A stretch of DNA of 64,000 nucleotides from Bradyrhizobium canariense (lineage in GTDB: Bacteria; Pseudomonadota; Alphaproteobacteria; Rhizobiales; Xanthobacteraceae), in assembly GCF_900105125.1 (NCBI RefSeq), contig NZ_LT629750.1, positions 5,793,001-5,857,000 of the forward strand. Reading direction: 5' to 3'. Both the position numbers and the translations under genes were made by a program. Positions within the stretch are counted from its first letter, which is position 1. Each line of letters opens with the position of its first letter. The notes beneath the pieces are model-generated. The model did not search any database and was not told the DNA's origin. It worked only from the letters and a program-made list of their open reading frames with translations. Positions 9,187-19,691 of this stretch are shown piece by piece.

Positions 9187-10785
9187 ATGTCTACTGCATC
9201 AATTTCAGCCGCGAGGTCGCGCACGCGTCGCCGGCCGAGCATCCGGCGATTGGCCGCGTGGTTTGCAGCCTTAGCGTCGAATCCCAAGGCCGGCCCGTGG
9301 CTGGTGATCTGCTTTGCCGCGGTTCACGCCGTGCTCTGGACCTTGATCCTGATCCAGCTCAAGGCAGCGCAGGACGTCCACACCGACGTCGCGGAGGCCT
9401 ATGCCTGGGGACAGAAATTCCAGCTCGGCTATGGCAAGCATCCGCCGTTGTCGGGATGGATCGCAGGGCTGTGGTTCGAGTTTTTCCCGGCCGCCGATTG
9501 GGCCACCTATGCGCTGGCGATGGCCACGGTCGGCTGCGGGCTCGTGATCTGCTGGCTGCTCGCCTTGCGCGTGGTGGATCGGCGCCGCGCGTTCTTCACC
9601 GTGGTCATGCTCGCAATCTATCCGATCTTCAATTTCAAGGGCTTCAAGTACAATCCGGATCTGCTGCAACTGGTGACGCTGCCGCTCTTGGTACTGGCCT
9701 ATCTGCATGCGTTCGAAAAGCGGACCGTGCGTGCCGGCCTGTGGCTGGGACTGGCCGGTGCGCTGGCGCTGATGACGAAATACTGGGTCCTGACCATGAT
9801 CGGCGCGGTCGGGATTGCGGCGCTGCTTCATCCCGATCGGTTGAAGTTCCTGCGCTCGCCGGCGCCGTGGGTCGCGATCGCCACGCTGGTGGTGGCGATG
9901 CTTCCGCATCTGTGGTGGCTGAAAGAGGTCGACTTCGCGCCGCTGACCTATGCCGGCGACGTCTATGCCATCACAAGCCGCGCGCTCTGCGTGGAGCTTG
10001 TCCTCGGCTATATCGGCCACAATCTCGGGCTGCTGGCCGTGCCGGTTTTGCTGGCGGCCGTGGCGCTGGCGTGGCGGCATCCGCTGACGCTGCGGGCGCG
10101 CGCATGGGCCTCCGGCGCCAATAGCGGCGTGAATCTATCGCAGGCGCTCAATGTCTGGATCATCCAGATTGTGGTGGCGATCGGGCCTCCGCTCGGCGCG
10201 CTGGCTTTCAACATCTACCTGAAGACCGATTGGGGAATCTCGCTGTTCTTTCTGGTGCCGCTGGCACTGATCGCCATCCCCTCGCTGCGTCTTCCGAAAA
10301 TCGCGCTGTTTTACCTCGTCGCGATCTGGTTCGTGGTCACGCTCGCGGTGCTTGCCGCATCGCCTTACATCGCGGCGCGTGAGATGGCCGAGAATCCCAA
10401 TGGTGCATCGGGCTACAGCGCGCGTTCCGAACTCGCCCGCGAATTGACCGAAGCCTGGCATCAACGCTTTGGTTCGCGCTGGCACGTGGTCGCCGGCACG
10501 ACCGAGGTTGGCGAGCCGATGACGTTCTACAGTCAGGATCATCCGGCGCCCTACACGCCCGGCGAGATCTGGGCGTCAGGGCTGACGTCGCTCGAGGAGG
10601 CCAAACGGCTCGGCTTTATCGGCATCTGCGATACGTCGGATTACCGGCTCAAGGATTGCGAAGCCTGGATGGCGGCGAATGCCGCTCAAGGCGAGCATCT
10701 CGTCATTAACACCCGGCGCTTCTTCCAGGGGCATGCCGGGCCGTCGACGAGCTGGAAGGTCTATATCGTTCCGCCGGCGAAATAG
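9187..10785 (+). CDS. GT39/ArnT-like membrane glycosyltransferase
   Basis: A 532-residue multispanning membrane protein. After a basic N-terminus there are roughly ten to twelve hydrophobic segments, with the first periplasmic loop carrying the acidic motif DVAEAYAWGQ and KHPPLSGW, as in the GT39/ArnT/PMT family that uses polyprenyl-phosphate sugar donors. A soluble C-terminal region of about 130 residues follows the last membrane segment. It probably glycosylates a lipid or envelope polymer at the outer face of the inner membrane. It has no partner genes here; the acceptor is unknown. The stop lies 37 bp from the convergent HPr gene. Confidence 0.87.
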   Translation: MSTASISAARSRTRRRPSIRRLAAWFAALASNPKAGPWLVICFAAVHAVLWTLILIQLKAAQDVHTDVAEAYAWGQKFQLGYGKHPPLSGWIAGLWFEFFPAADWATYALAMATVGCGLVICWLLALRVVDRRRAFFTVVMLAIYPIFNFKGFKYNPDLLQLVTLPLLVLAYLHAFEKRTVRAGLWLGLAGALALMTKYWVLTMIGAVGIAALLHPDRLKFLRSPAPWVAIATLVVAMLPHLWWLKEVDFAPLTYAGDVYAITSRALCVELVLGYIGHNLGLLAVPVLLAAVALAWRHPLTLRARAWASGANSGVNLSQALNVWIIQIVVAIGPPLGALAFNIYLKTDWGISLFFLVPLALIAIPSLRLPKIALFYLVAIWFVVTLAVLAASPYIAAREMAENPNGASGYSARSELARELTEAWHQRFGSRWHVVAGTTEVGEPMTFYSQDHPAPYTPGEIWASGLTSLEEAKRLGFIGICDTSDYRLKDCEAWMAANAAQGEHLVINTRRFFQGHAGPSTSWKVYIVPPAK

Positions 10786-10822
10786 CCGTTCGGTGCCGCG
10801 GCTCGACGAGGTGGTGAGCCGG

Positions 10823-11155
10823 TTAGGTGCCTTCTTCGTGGAATTTGTCGGCGACCAGTTCGGTGATCGCGGCCAGGGCTGCTTCGGCTTCGGGGCCGGC
10901 CGCGGAGACGACGATCGATGTTCCCGGTCCCGCGGCGAGCATCATCAAGCCCATGATCGAGGTGCCGCCGACGGTCTCGCTGCCGCGCGTCACCCAGATC
11001 TCGGCGTTGAAGCGCTCGACCATCTGCACGAATTTCGCCGAGGCGCGCGCGTGAAGACCGCGTTTGTTGATGATGGGCATTTCCCGGGACAGCGCGCCCG
11101 GGGGGACGCTTGGCGCCGCGTTGGTTTCAACGGGCGTGTCGTCGTCGTCGCTCAT
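10823..11155 (-). CDS. ptsH: HPr-type phosphocarrier protein
   Basis: A 110-residue HPr with an N-terminal extension of about 25 acidic and proline-rich residues. The phosphoryl-accepting His lies in KRGLHARASA (His35), and the regulatory serine is in VGGTSIMGLM (Ser66), matching an HprK target. It should accept phosphate from an Enzyme I of the nitrogen PTS and pass it to EIIA. Its ATG overlaps the EIIA stop (ATGA), so translation is coupled. No sugar permease is nearby, which fits a regulatory rather than transport role. Confidence 0.95.
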   Translation of the reverse strand: MSDDDDTPVETNAAPSVPPGALSREMPIINKRGLHARASAKFVQMVERFNAEIWVTRGSETVGGTSIMGLMMLAAGPGTSIVVSAAGPEAEAALAAITELVADKFHEEGT

Positions 11156-11553
11156 TTGCCGGCGAGAACGCGACTGGCGATGGTGACGTATTTGCGACCG
11201 GCTTCCTGAGCCATCGAGATCGCATCGGGAAGCGATCGCTCTTCGCGAACCTTGGCGAGCTTGACCAGCATCGGAAGATTGATCCCGGCAAGCACCTCCA
11301 CTTTCGGGCGGCTCATGCAGGAGATCGCCAGGTTGGAAGGGGTTCCACCGAACATGTCGGTCAGGATCGCGACACCATCGCCACTGTCGACACGATTGAC
11401 AGCCTCAATGATGTCACTTCGACACAAATCGGAATCGTCTTCGGCTCCGATCGTGACGGCTTCAATTTGTTTTTGCGGACCCATGACGTGTTCCAGCGCC
11501 GCCTTGAACTCGTCGGCAAGGCGCCCATGGGTCACAAGCACTAGACCAATCAT
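11152..11553 (-). CDS. PTS EIIA component, mannose family
   Basis: A 133-residue EIIA of the mannose/fructose family. It opens MIGLVLVTHGRLADEF, where His in THG is the phosphorylation site, and keeps VAILTDMFGGTPSN. The ATG at 11553 is chosen because it gives the family N-terminus; an upstream in-frame ATG adds 12 residues without similarity. It overlaps the HPr start at the downstream end. With hprK and the ChvG/ChvI pair it forms the regulatory PTS locus typical of rhizobia, where unphosphorylated EIIA interacts with regulators rather than a permease. Confidence 0.95.
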   Translation of the reverse strand: MIGLVLVTHGRLADEFKAALEHVMGPQKQIEAVTIGAEDDSDLCRSDIIEAVNRVDSGDGVAILTDMFGGTPSNLAISCMSRPKVEVLAGINLPMLVKLAKVREERSLPDAISMAQEAGRKYVTIASRVLAGK

Positions 11554-11682
11554 TGGAAACTCCTCGCGGGTGCTTTTGGTGCACCGCACGAACGCGCCAC
11601 TTTGACCATCCGGAGCCCCTGCGCAAGAGGGGACCTTCGCGATTCTCCCGGAATCTAACGGTGGAGGGGAACCTGCGCCGGT

Positions 11683-12210
11683 CTATTCGGGCGCGATACT
11701 GGCCTTTATATGGTTACCAAATCCCTTCACGCAATCAGCCGAAAGCGGGCTGGAATCGGTACCCGTGGCCGTTGTCAGGGCAGCCACGACCAGTGGCAGC
11801 GCCATAAATCCTCTGCTTATCGGGATTCGAGGTATTATTACACCTTGAATGTTTGTCTGAAGCGCCTGCGGTGGCGGCAGACGCTCGGCGTCGTCGGCCA
11901 CGAGATCAACCACCAGCCCCACGATGCCCTCCTCAGCGAAGTCGCAACGGCGGATACCGAGGCCGCGAATCTCGATCAGGCCGGCCAATGGCCGGGCCGG
12001 CCGGACCATCAGTTGGTTCCCCCTTGCCTGGAGGTGGACGCGATCGTCACCGACCAATACGGCCGGGGGTATTTGGCCGGCGCGGCCGGCGAGGATCAGC
12101 TCGAACGCCAACCGCGATTTGCCGGCCCCTGAGGGCCCACGGATCAGCACGGCCTGATTTCCCACCAGCACCGCGGAAGCGTGGATGCTTGCAGCTACAC
12201 CGTCCGTCAT
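11683..12210 (-). CDS. hprK: HPr kinase/phosphorylase, short form
   Basis: A 175-residue protein that corresponds only to the C-terminal catalytic domain of Gram-positive HprK, as usual in Alphaproteobacteria. The P-loop GPSGAGKS is at residues 25-32, the LVGDDRVHL segment near 52-60 and the signature LAGLIEIRGLGI near 75-86. It phosphorylates or dephosphorylates HPr on serine. The start overlaps the chvG stop (ATGA), indicating coupling with the sensor kinase. A gap of 129 bp separates it from the EIIA gene, so an additional promoter there is possible. Confidence 0.95.
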   Translation of the reverse strand: MTDGVAASIHASAVLVGNQAVLIRGPSGAGKSRLAFELILAGRAGQIPPAVLVGDDRVHLQARGNQLMVRPARPLAGLIEIRGLGIRRCDFAEEGIVGLVVDLVADDAERLPPPQALQTNIQGVIIPRIPISRGFMALPLVVAALTTATGTDSSPLSADCVKGFGNHIKASIAPE

Positions 12211-14075
12211 GGTTCCGGCAGCCGGACCACAAAGCGCGCGCCGGCGACCGTCGGCTCGCCGTCGGCTCCGGGGGGACCTGCGCGATTTTCCGCCCAGATG
12301 CGCCCGCCATGGGCTTCGATGATCTGTTTGGAGATTGACAGCCCCAATCCGGAGTTCTGGCCAAAGCCCTGATGCGGCCGATCGGTGTAAAAGCGCTCAA
12401 AAATGCGCTCCAGCGCATCCTCGCGGATTCCCGGCCCGTCATCGTCGACCACGATTTCAATTTCCGATTTCACCCGGCGGCAGACGATGCGCACCTTGCC
12501 ACCGGCATTTGAGAACGACTGGGCATTGACCAGCAGATTGGAAATGACCTGTCCGAGCCGTGAATCATGGCCGGGCACCGAGAAAGTATCGTTTCGTCCC
12601 TCGAAGCGGACTTCGACACCGACGTCGTGGCCAAGCTTGGTCTCGTTGGCGACCGTCGTCAGGGTGCTGAGCAGGCGGCGAAGATCGACCGGCGTCATGT
12701 CCTGTCGCTGCAGTTCGGCATCGAGCCGGCTCGCATCCGAAATGTCCGATATCAGCCGGTCGAGCCGCTTGACGTCATGCTCGATGACAGCAAGCAACCG
12801 CGAGCGGCTGCTCTCGTTGCGCGCCAGCGGCAGCGTTTCGACCGCGGATCGCAGCGACGTCAGCGGATTCTTCAATTCATGGGCGACATCAGCGGCGAAC
12901 ATCTCGATCGCCTCCATGCGATTATAGAGCGCGCCCGTCATGTCGCGCAGCGCGCCGGAGAGATGGCCGATCTCGTCGCGGCGACCGGTGAAATCTGGAA
13001 TCTCGACCCGGGTCCGGATGCGGCGGCGGACGCGCTCGGCGCTGTCGGCGAGCCGGCGCACCGGTCCGGCAATGGTGCTCGCCAGCAGCAGCGACAACAG
13101 GATCATCACCGCCGAGGCGACGCCGCCGACTTTCAGAATGGCGAAGCGCTCGGCCGTGACCATCTGGTCGATGTCGCCGCCCTTCGTCGACAGCATCAGC
13201 GCGCCGTACACTTCGCGGTTCGATTTGCGTTGCACCGGCACGGCGACGGAGACGATGACCTGGCCGCGCTCGTTGATGCGCACCATGCTGCCGCCCTGGC
13301 CGTTCAGCGACTTCACGACCTCCTGATAGCCTCTGCCGTTCTCGGGGCCGAGTTCCTGATAGAGCGGCAGGTCGCCGCGATTGAGCCAGGTGCGGATCGC
13401 GATCATCGCGCGTTCGACGATGCCGGGCTTGGCGGCGGATGGGGGTGCCAGTTCGTTGGTCACCACCTGGCCGCGGCCCAGCAGAGAGGCGCTGTCGAGG
13501 ATCAGCCCTCCGTCGCGGTCGAAAATACGTGCCCGGGTCGCGGTCGGCAAAATCAGTTCGCGCAGGATCGGCGCCACGCGCTCCGGATTGATCGGGAAAT
13601 CCGAATATTCGTCGGGAGCGGCATAGGTTTCCCCGGGCTTCAGATCGAGCAGCCGGTCGGGGTCGATGGTGATGGTATTGGTGTCGACGGTCGCGGACGC
13701 CGCGATCCAGCTGGCGATGATTTCGGCCTGGACCTGCAGGCTTTGCGCGCGCGCGTCGATCAGGCCGGCGCGGAATTGCGAGAGGTAGAGGATACACGCC
13801 ACCAACGCCACGAGGCCGGCGAGATTGAGTGAAACGATGCGGCGGGTGAGGCTGGAGAAGCTGAGCGCAAAGAAAAACTGGCCGGCGCGGTGCAGCCAGC
13901 CAAGCGGCGATCGCCAGCCTTTCGCGCCCGGGCTTTCGAGGGCAGCGGAATCCCCGGCAAAGGACGGCGCGACATCCTCGGCGTTCAAATTCGAATCAGG
14001 CTGGGTTCGATCGAGCAATGGCCAAAACTGCCGGTTGTTTCGAAAAGGTCTTGCGATGCGCGTCGCACTTCGCAT
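12207..14075 (-). CDS. chvG: ChvG/ExoS-type sensor histidine kinase
   Basis: A 622-residue membrane kinase. A cytoplasmic N-terminal region of about 75 residues precedes the first membrane segment (about 80-100); a large periplasmic domain follows, then a second membrane segment (about 314-336), HAMP, HisKA with DVAHELKNPLTSL (His399) and a HATPase domain with N box and DDDGPGI and GLGLSISKQI motifs. In rhizobia ChvG senses acidity or envelope state, is inhibited by periplasmic ExoR, and controls exopolysaccharide, motility and symbiosis genes. chvI lies 71 bp upstream on the same strand and hprK overlaps downstream. Confidence 0.96.
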   Translation of the reverse strand: MRSATRIARPFRNNRQFWPLLDRTQPDSNLNAEDVAPSFAGDSAALESPGAKGWRSPLGWLHRAGQFFFALSFSSLTRRIVSLNLAGLVALVACILYLSQFRAGLIDARAQSLQVQAEIIASWIAASATVDTNTITIDPDRLLDLKPGETYAAPDEYSDFPINPERVAPILRELILPTATRARIFDRDGGLILDSASLLGRGQVVTNELAPPSAAKPGIVERAMIAIRTWLNRGDLPLYQELGPENGRGYQEVVKSLNGQGGSMVRINERGQVIVSVAVPVQRKSNREVYGALMLSTKGGDIDQMVTAERFAILKVGGVASAVMILLSLLLASTIAGPVRRLADSAERVRRRIRTRVEIPDFTGRRDEIGHLSGALRDMTGALYNRMEAIEMFAADVAHELKNPLTSLRSAVETLPLARNESSRSRLLAVIEHDVKRLDRLISDISDASRLDAELQRQDMTPVDLRRLLSTLTTVANETKLGHDVGVEVRFEGRNDTFSVPGHDSRLGQVISNLLVNAQSFSNAGGKVRIVCRRVKSEIEIVVDDDGPGIREDALERIFERFYTDRPHQGFGQNSGLGLSISKQIIEAHGGRIWAENRAGPPGADGEPTVAGARFVVRLPEP

Positions 14076-14146
14076 CCTATCCCAGGCGAACGGAGGCGTC
14101 AGCCGACATTACGCGCGCCAAAACGCAGAAGTCCCCTCGTTTCAGA

Positions 14147-14848
14147 TCAGGTTTCCTTGAAGCGGTAGCCCACGCCGTACAGGGTTTCGATCATCTCGAA
14201 CTCGTCATCGGCGACCTTGAACTTCTTGCGCAATCGCTTGATGTGGCTGTCGATGGTGCGGTCGTCGACATAGACCTGATCGTCATAGGCTGCATCCATC
14301 AGGGCGTTGCGGCTCTTCACCACGCCGGGACGCTGGGCCAGCGCTTGCAGGATCAGAAATTCCGTCACCGTCAATGTCACCGGCTCGTTCTTCCAGGTGC
14401 AGGTGTGACGTTCAGGATCCATGCGCAACAGCCCACGATCCAGCGCCTTGGCGTCGGTCTCCTTGGGCACCGCGGTCGGATCCTTGGGCGCTGCACGACG
14501 CAGCACGGCCTTGACGCGCTCGACCAAAAGGCGCTGCGAGAAAGGTTTACGGATGAAATCGTCGGCGCCCATTTTGAGGCCGAACAATTCGTCGATTTCC
14601 TCGTCCTTGGAGGTGAGGAAAATCACCGGCAGATCCGACTTCTGCCGCAGCCGCCGCAGCGTCTCCATGCCGTCCATGCGCGGCATCTTGATGTCGAGGA
14701 TTGCAAGATCGGGCTGGCTGGTGCGAAAGCCATCCAGCGCAGAAGCGCCATCCGTATAGGTCATGATACGGTAGCCTTCGGCTTCCAGCGCGATCGAGAC
14801 GGATGTGAGAATGTTGCGGTCGTCGTCGACCAGGGCGATTGTGGGCAT
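14147..14848 (-). CDS. chvI: ChvI-type response regulator
   Basis: A 233-residue OmpR-family regulator. The receiver domain has the acidic pocket VDDD, the phosphoacceptor Asp52 in [13 protein letters not shown], Thr in FLTSKDEE and Lys in IRKPFS. The C-terminal winged helix contains [19 protein letters not shown] and ends YGVGYRFKE. It is the cognate partner of the downstream ChvG kinase. The gene order chvI-chvG-hprK with pckA close by is characteristic of rhizobia. The 212-bp upstream region it shares with the divergent PPOX gene should contain its promoter. Confidence 0.97.
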   Translation of the reverse strand: MPTIALVDDDRNILTSVSIALEAEGYRIMTYTDGASALDGFRTSQPDLAILDIKMPRMDGMETLRRLRQKSDLPVIFLTSKDEEIDELFGLKMGADDFIRKPFSQRLLVERVKAVLRRAAPKDPTAVPKETDAKALDRGLLRMDPERHTCTWKNEPVTLTVTEFLILQALAQRPGVVKSRNALMDAAYDDQVYVDDRTIDSHIKRLRKKFKVADDEFEMIETLYGVGYRFKET

Positions 14849-14972
14849 GAGCCTGCTTTCAGATACGTGGTGGCTGAAACGGCGAGCAATCCAGCGATAC
14901 GCCGCATAAGTGGGCTTCGGACGCGGTCAACGAGCAATGCAAGCTGGGCTGAAGTGTGACCGAGTTCCGCAA

Positions 14973-14995
14973 AACGCTTCGCGTTCCGAAGCGTT
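14973..14995. promoter_or_regulatory. inverted repeat in the chvI/PPOX divergent region
   Basis: A perfect 9-bp inverted repeat, AACGCTTCG and CGAAGCGTT, is separated by five bases. It lies about 125 bp upstream of chvI and 70 bp upstream of the divergent PPOX gene. It could be an operator or a leader hairpin. No T-run strong enough for a terminator follows in either direction. Confidence 0.4.
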
Positions 14996-15063
14996 CCAAC
15001 CATCTAGGGCTCAGTTTACTCGAAAAAAGGCTCTTATTGCAACAAGATACCGGGGCATAAGTG

Positions 15064-15804
15064 ATGCAACCCACCGCTGATTTTGACCCTGCTGGGCTGG
15101 CCCGGTCGCTGTTACGGCGCAGCCGGCAGGGGGCTTTGGCCACCCTGATGACCGGGAGCGGCGATCCCTATTGCTCGCTGGTCAATGTCGCCAGCCATGC
15201 CGATGGCTCGCCGATTCTGCTGATTTCGCGCCTGGCGGTGCATACCAGGAATGTCCTCGGCGACAGCAGGGTTTCCCTGATGCTGGACGAGCGGGCTGCC
15301 GGCGACCCGCTGGAGGGCGCGCGGATCATGCTGGCGGGCCAGGCCGTGGAGGCTGGGGCGGACGATCTGGAACTCCTGCGCCGCCGCTATCTCAACGCCC
15401 ATCCATCTGCGGAAGCATTTGTAAATTTTAAGGATTTTTCCTTCTTCCGGATCCGCCCGAACGGGGCCCATCTGGTGGCTGGATTCGGGCGGATCGTCGA
15501 CCTCGAGCCGGAACAGTTCCTGACCGACATTTCCGATGCGGCTTCGCTGCTGGACGCCGAGCAGGGCGCCATCGACCACATGAACGCCGATCACCGCGAC
15601 GCCATGAACCTCTACGCGACAGCGCTGCTGGGAGCAGATCCCGCGGACTGGCGCTGCACCGGCTGCGATCCTGATGGCATCGACATGCAGGCGGGTGGCC
15701 GGACATTGCGGCTGGACTTCCCGCGGCGGATTGCCACGCCCGCCGCGCTGCGGCAGACGCTGAAGCAACTCGCCGATCAAGCCCGCGCTGCAGCAAATGC
15801 CTGA
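15064..15804 (+). CDS. PPOX-fold, HugZ-like protein with DUF2470 domain
   Basis: A 246-residue protein with an N-terminal split-barrel flavin/heme binding domain (LLRRSRQGALATL, then LLISRLAVHTRN and SVSLMLDE-like strands) and a C-terminal DUF2470 domain (DHMNADHRDAMNLYA). Homologues include HugZ/HutZ heme-handling proteins and pyridoxamine phosphate oxidase-like flavoproteins. It probably binds FMN or heme in the cytoplasm; the exact reaction is uncertain. Start codons GTG (15061) and ATG (15064) are adjacent; ATG is used here. It is divergent from chvI and 179 bp from pckA. Confidence 0.87.
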   Translation: MQPTADFDPAGLARSLLRRSRQGALATLMTGSGDPYCSLVNVASHADGSPILLISRLAVHTRNVLGDSRVSLMLDERAAGDPLEGARIMLAGQAVEAGADDLELLRRRYLNAHPSAEAFVNFKDFSFFRIRPNGAHLVAGFGRIVDLEPEQFLTDISDAASLLDAEQGAIDHMNADHRDAMNLYATALLGADPADWRCTGCDPDGIDMQAGGRTLRLDFPRRIATPAALRQTLKQLADQARAAANA

Positions 15805-15983
15805 GCTGAAATCACAGCAGCTCTGGAATAAACCAAATATCGCGGGATCGGCTTGGCAAGCTCAGCGTTCATCACTATTAGGTCGCCGGACCCAAGCCAG
15901 ACGGCTATATTGAAGGTCATCGCGACGCTGGCGCGTCTGCCTGCATTCGCGCTTTAGATACGCGGTTCTAGGAGGATTCTTCC

Positions 15984-17600
<1,617 letters not shown>

Positions 17601-17621
17601 ATTCGGCCGAATAGTCAAACG

Positions 17622-17655
17622 TAAAAAGGCGGCTCAATGAGCCGCCTTTTTATTT
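17622..17655. terminator. bidirectional intrinsic terminator between pckA and arginase
   Basis: An 8-bp GC-rich stem, GGCGGCTC and GAGCCGCC, with an AAT loop at 17628-17646 is followed by a T-run and preceded by an A-run. It therefore works in both directions for the convergent pckA and arginase genes. Confidence 0.9.
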
Positions 17656-17680
17656 GTTGGCGATCCAATTTTCGATCGGC

Positions 17681-18658
17681 TCAATTATTATCCGGGAATA
17701 CCGCGTTGCTCGGCGTCGGCCGGTCCGTGATCTGCAAGCCGAACAGGCTGCCGATCAGTTCGACCGCGACGCGCGCGGTGCGGCCGCGTTCATCGAGGAA
17801 CGGATTGAGCTCGACGATATCGGCCGATCGCACCAGGCCGGAATCGTGCAGCAACTCCATGACGAGATGGGCCTCGCGATAGGTGGCGCCGCCCGGCACC
17901 GTGGTGCCCACACCCGGCGCGACGGCCGGGTCGAGGAAATCGACATCGAAGCTGACATGCAGCACGCCGTTGCGGGCCTTCACCCGTTCGATCACCCGCC
18001 GGATCAAGACGCCAACGCCGAACTCATCGATGGCGCGCATATCGGCCAGCACCACAGGACGGTCGCGCACCAGTTTCTTTTCCAGCGGATCGATCGAGCG
18101 GATGCCAAACAGATCCAGTTGATCGGGATTGATGGAGACGCGCGGCTGTTCGCCGAGCAGGTCATCAAGGCCGGGCTCGCCGCACAGGAATGCCGCGGAC
18201 ATGCCGTGCATATTGCCGGTGATGGTGGTTGCCGGCGTATTGTAGTCGGCGTGGGCATCGAGCCACAGCACGAAGAGCGGCCGGCCCTGTTCCTGCCAGT
18301 AGCGTGCGACGCCGTTCACCGATCCCATCGAAAGGCTGTGATCGCCGCCCATGAAGATCGGGATGGCGCCGGTGCGGGCAAGTTGCCAGGCGCGCTCGCT
18401 GAGTGCGCGAACCCAGGCTTTGACCTCTTTATAATATTTGGCATTTGCGGGCGGCGCACCGTCCGTTGAAACCATAGCGGGCATGGCGAGATCGCCGTGG
18501 TCTTCGACGGCGAGTTCCAGTTGCTCAAGGACCCGTGCAATGCCGGCCGTGCGCAATGCCGCCGGCCCCATCAGCGTGCCGGCCTGCGAAGCGCCGATTT
18601 CAATGGGGATACCGAGCAAAGCGATCCGTGGTTTTTTTGATTGATCAGCTTCGGACAT
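17681..18658 (-). CDS. rocF: arginase
   Basis: A 325-residue member of the ureohydrolase family that hydrolyses arginine to ornithine and urea. The manganese-binding motifs are intact: GGDHS, DAHADYN and SFDVDFLDP. The opening RIALLGIPIEIGASQAG and the GNMHGM segment favour arginase over agmatinase or formiminoglutamase. It is transcribed toward the pckA terminator. An inverted repeat lies at 18702-18729 upstream. No other arginine catabolic gene is adjacent. Confidence 0.94.
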   Translation of the reverse strand: MSEADQSKKPRIALLGIPIEIGASQAGTLMGPAALRTAGIARVLEQLELAVEDHGDLAMPAMVSTDGAPPANAKYYKEVKAWVRALSERAWQLARTGAIPIFMGGDHSLSMGSVNGVARYWQEQGRPLFVLWLDAHADYNTPATTITGNMHGMSAAFLCGEPGLDDLLGEQPRVSINPDQLDLFGIRSIDPLEKKLVRDRPVVLADMRAIDEFGVGVLIRRVIERVKARNGVLHVSFDVDFLDPAVAPGVGTTVPGGATYREAHLVMELLHDSGLVRSADIVELNPFLDERGRTARVAVELIGSLFGLQITDRPTPSNAVFPDNN

Positions 18659-18701
18659 CGCGCGCGGCTTTCAAGGTTGGAACGGGCCATAGCTACACGA
18701 C

Positions 18702-18729
18702 CGTCATTCCGCATCGCCCCGGAATGACG
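18702..18729. repeat. short inverted repeat, gtcattccg type
   Basis: CGTCATTCCG and CGGAATGACG form a perfect 10-bp inverted repeat around an 8-base loop, between the thioesterase and arginase genes. The motif is the same as the outer arms of the repeat at 58722-58846. Confidence 0.7.
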
Positions 18730-18755
18730 TTACCAACTTGATATGCCCTACCTTA

Positions 18756-19574
18756 TCAAGCCTTGAAATAGGCGATCTGGGTTGTGGTCGCGAGCAGGCG
18801 GCCCTCGGGTGACCACAGCTCGCCATGTTGATCGCCATAACTCCGGTGAAAGATCTTGGCATCGGCGATGGCGAGAACGCGGGTGATGTTTTCGGCCGCC
18901 AAGCTTTGCGCATCGGTGTGGAAGTAGGTCGTCAGCGACACCGTGCCGAACGGCACCAGCTCATTCCGCGCATGAAACACGCGGCCGAAGAACGCATCCG
19001 ACATCGACATCAGCGACAGCGCATCGATCTTTCGCGGCACGCGGTCGCCGATCCATAATTTGGAGAACGCAGTGGCGGGCGCGGCCTGCGGCGAGGAACC
19101 GAATTTCGGTTCGCCCTCGACAAAGCGGAAATCATATTGCTTGACCCAGGGTGCGGCGACCTTGGCGTAAGACAAGGTCTGCTCGAACGCGGTGGTCTGC
19201 GGAAATTGCGCCGGCTGGTGCGACCATGACGGGCGGCGTTCGGCAAAAACGGCGGTGGCAAGCGTGGCGACGTCAGCGCCGCCTTGCGTCATCTCGACGG
19301 CCCAGTGCTGGGTCGAACGGTTCGCCTTGACTAGGCGGACGTCGAGATCGAAAGCGCCTTGGGCGACCGGGGCGCAGAAATTGACGGTAAGCGAAAGCGG
19401 ATCGCCGGCGCGCTGCGGATGCTCGATCAGCGCGCGCAGCATCGTCGCCGCCGTCGCGCCACCGAACGGTCCGACGAAGGCCCAGTAATCGTCGCTGGTC
19501 CGCCCCTGCCAGCGGCTGTCGCCGGCGGTGACTTGGGTGGCGTCATCGAACAGGTGTTTGGTTACGGCAAGCAT
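18756..19574 (-). CDS. TesB-like acyl-CoA thioesterase family protein
   Basis: A 272-residue double-hotdog protein. The N-terminal half has WAFVGPFGGATAATMLRAL, typical of this thioesterase group, and the C-terminal half has SLTTYFHTDAQSL and GELWSPEGRLLATTTQ. It likely hydrolyses acyl-CoA thioesters in the cytoplasm; chain-length preference cannot be read from the sequence. It appears to be a single gene between arginase and glycogen phosphorylase, all on the minus strand. Confidence 0.85.
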   Translation of the reverse strand: MLAVTKHLFDDATQVTAGDSRWQGRTSDDYWAFVGPFGGATAATMLRALIEHPQRAGDPLSLTVNFCAPVAQGAFDLDVRLVKANRSTQHWAVEMTQGGADVATLATAVFAERRPSWSHQPAQFPQTTAFEQTLSYAKVAAPWVKQYDFRFVEGEPKFGSSPQAAPATAFSKLWIGDRVPRKIDALSLMSMSDAFFGRVFHARNELVPFGTVSLTTYFHTDAQSLAAENITRVLAIADAKIFHRSYGDQHGELWSPEGRLLATTTQIAYFKA

Positions 19575-19691
19575 GGAATCCCCCGATGCCCGCGCAGTAT
19601 CACGGCTATATTGCCCAGTTCAATGACGCGGAACGTCATCGAATGATGGTTTGAAATCGGGAAGAGGGGCGATGCGATCGTCGACGCGAGG

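Noticed and set aside
12567..13832. 421-codon plus-strand frame opposite chvG
   Set aside because: Antisense shadow of a well-supported sensor kinase; no domain and no ribosome binding site.
17681..18658. Agmatinase instead of arginase
   Set aside because: Length, opening motif and the region around the GNMHGM segment match bacterial arginases better; a residual uncertainty remains.
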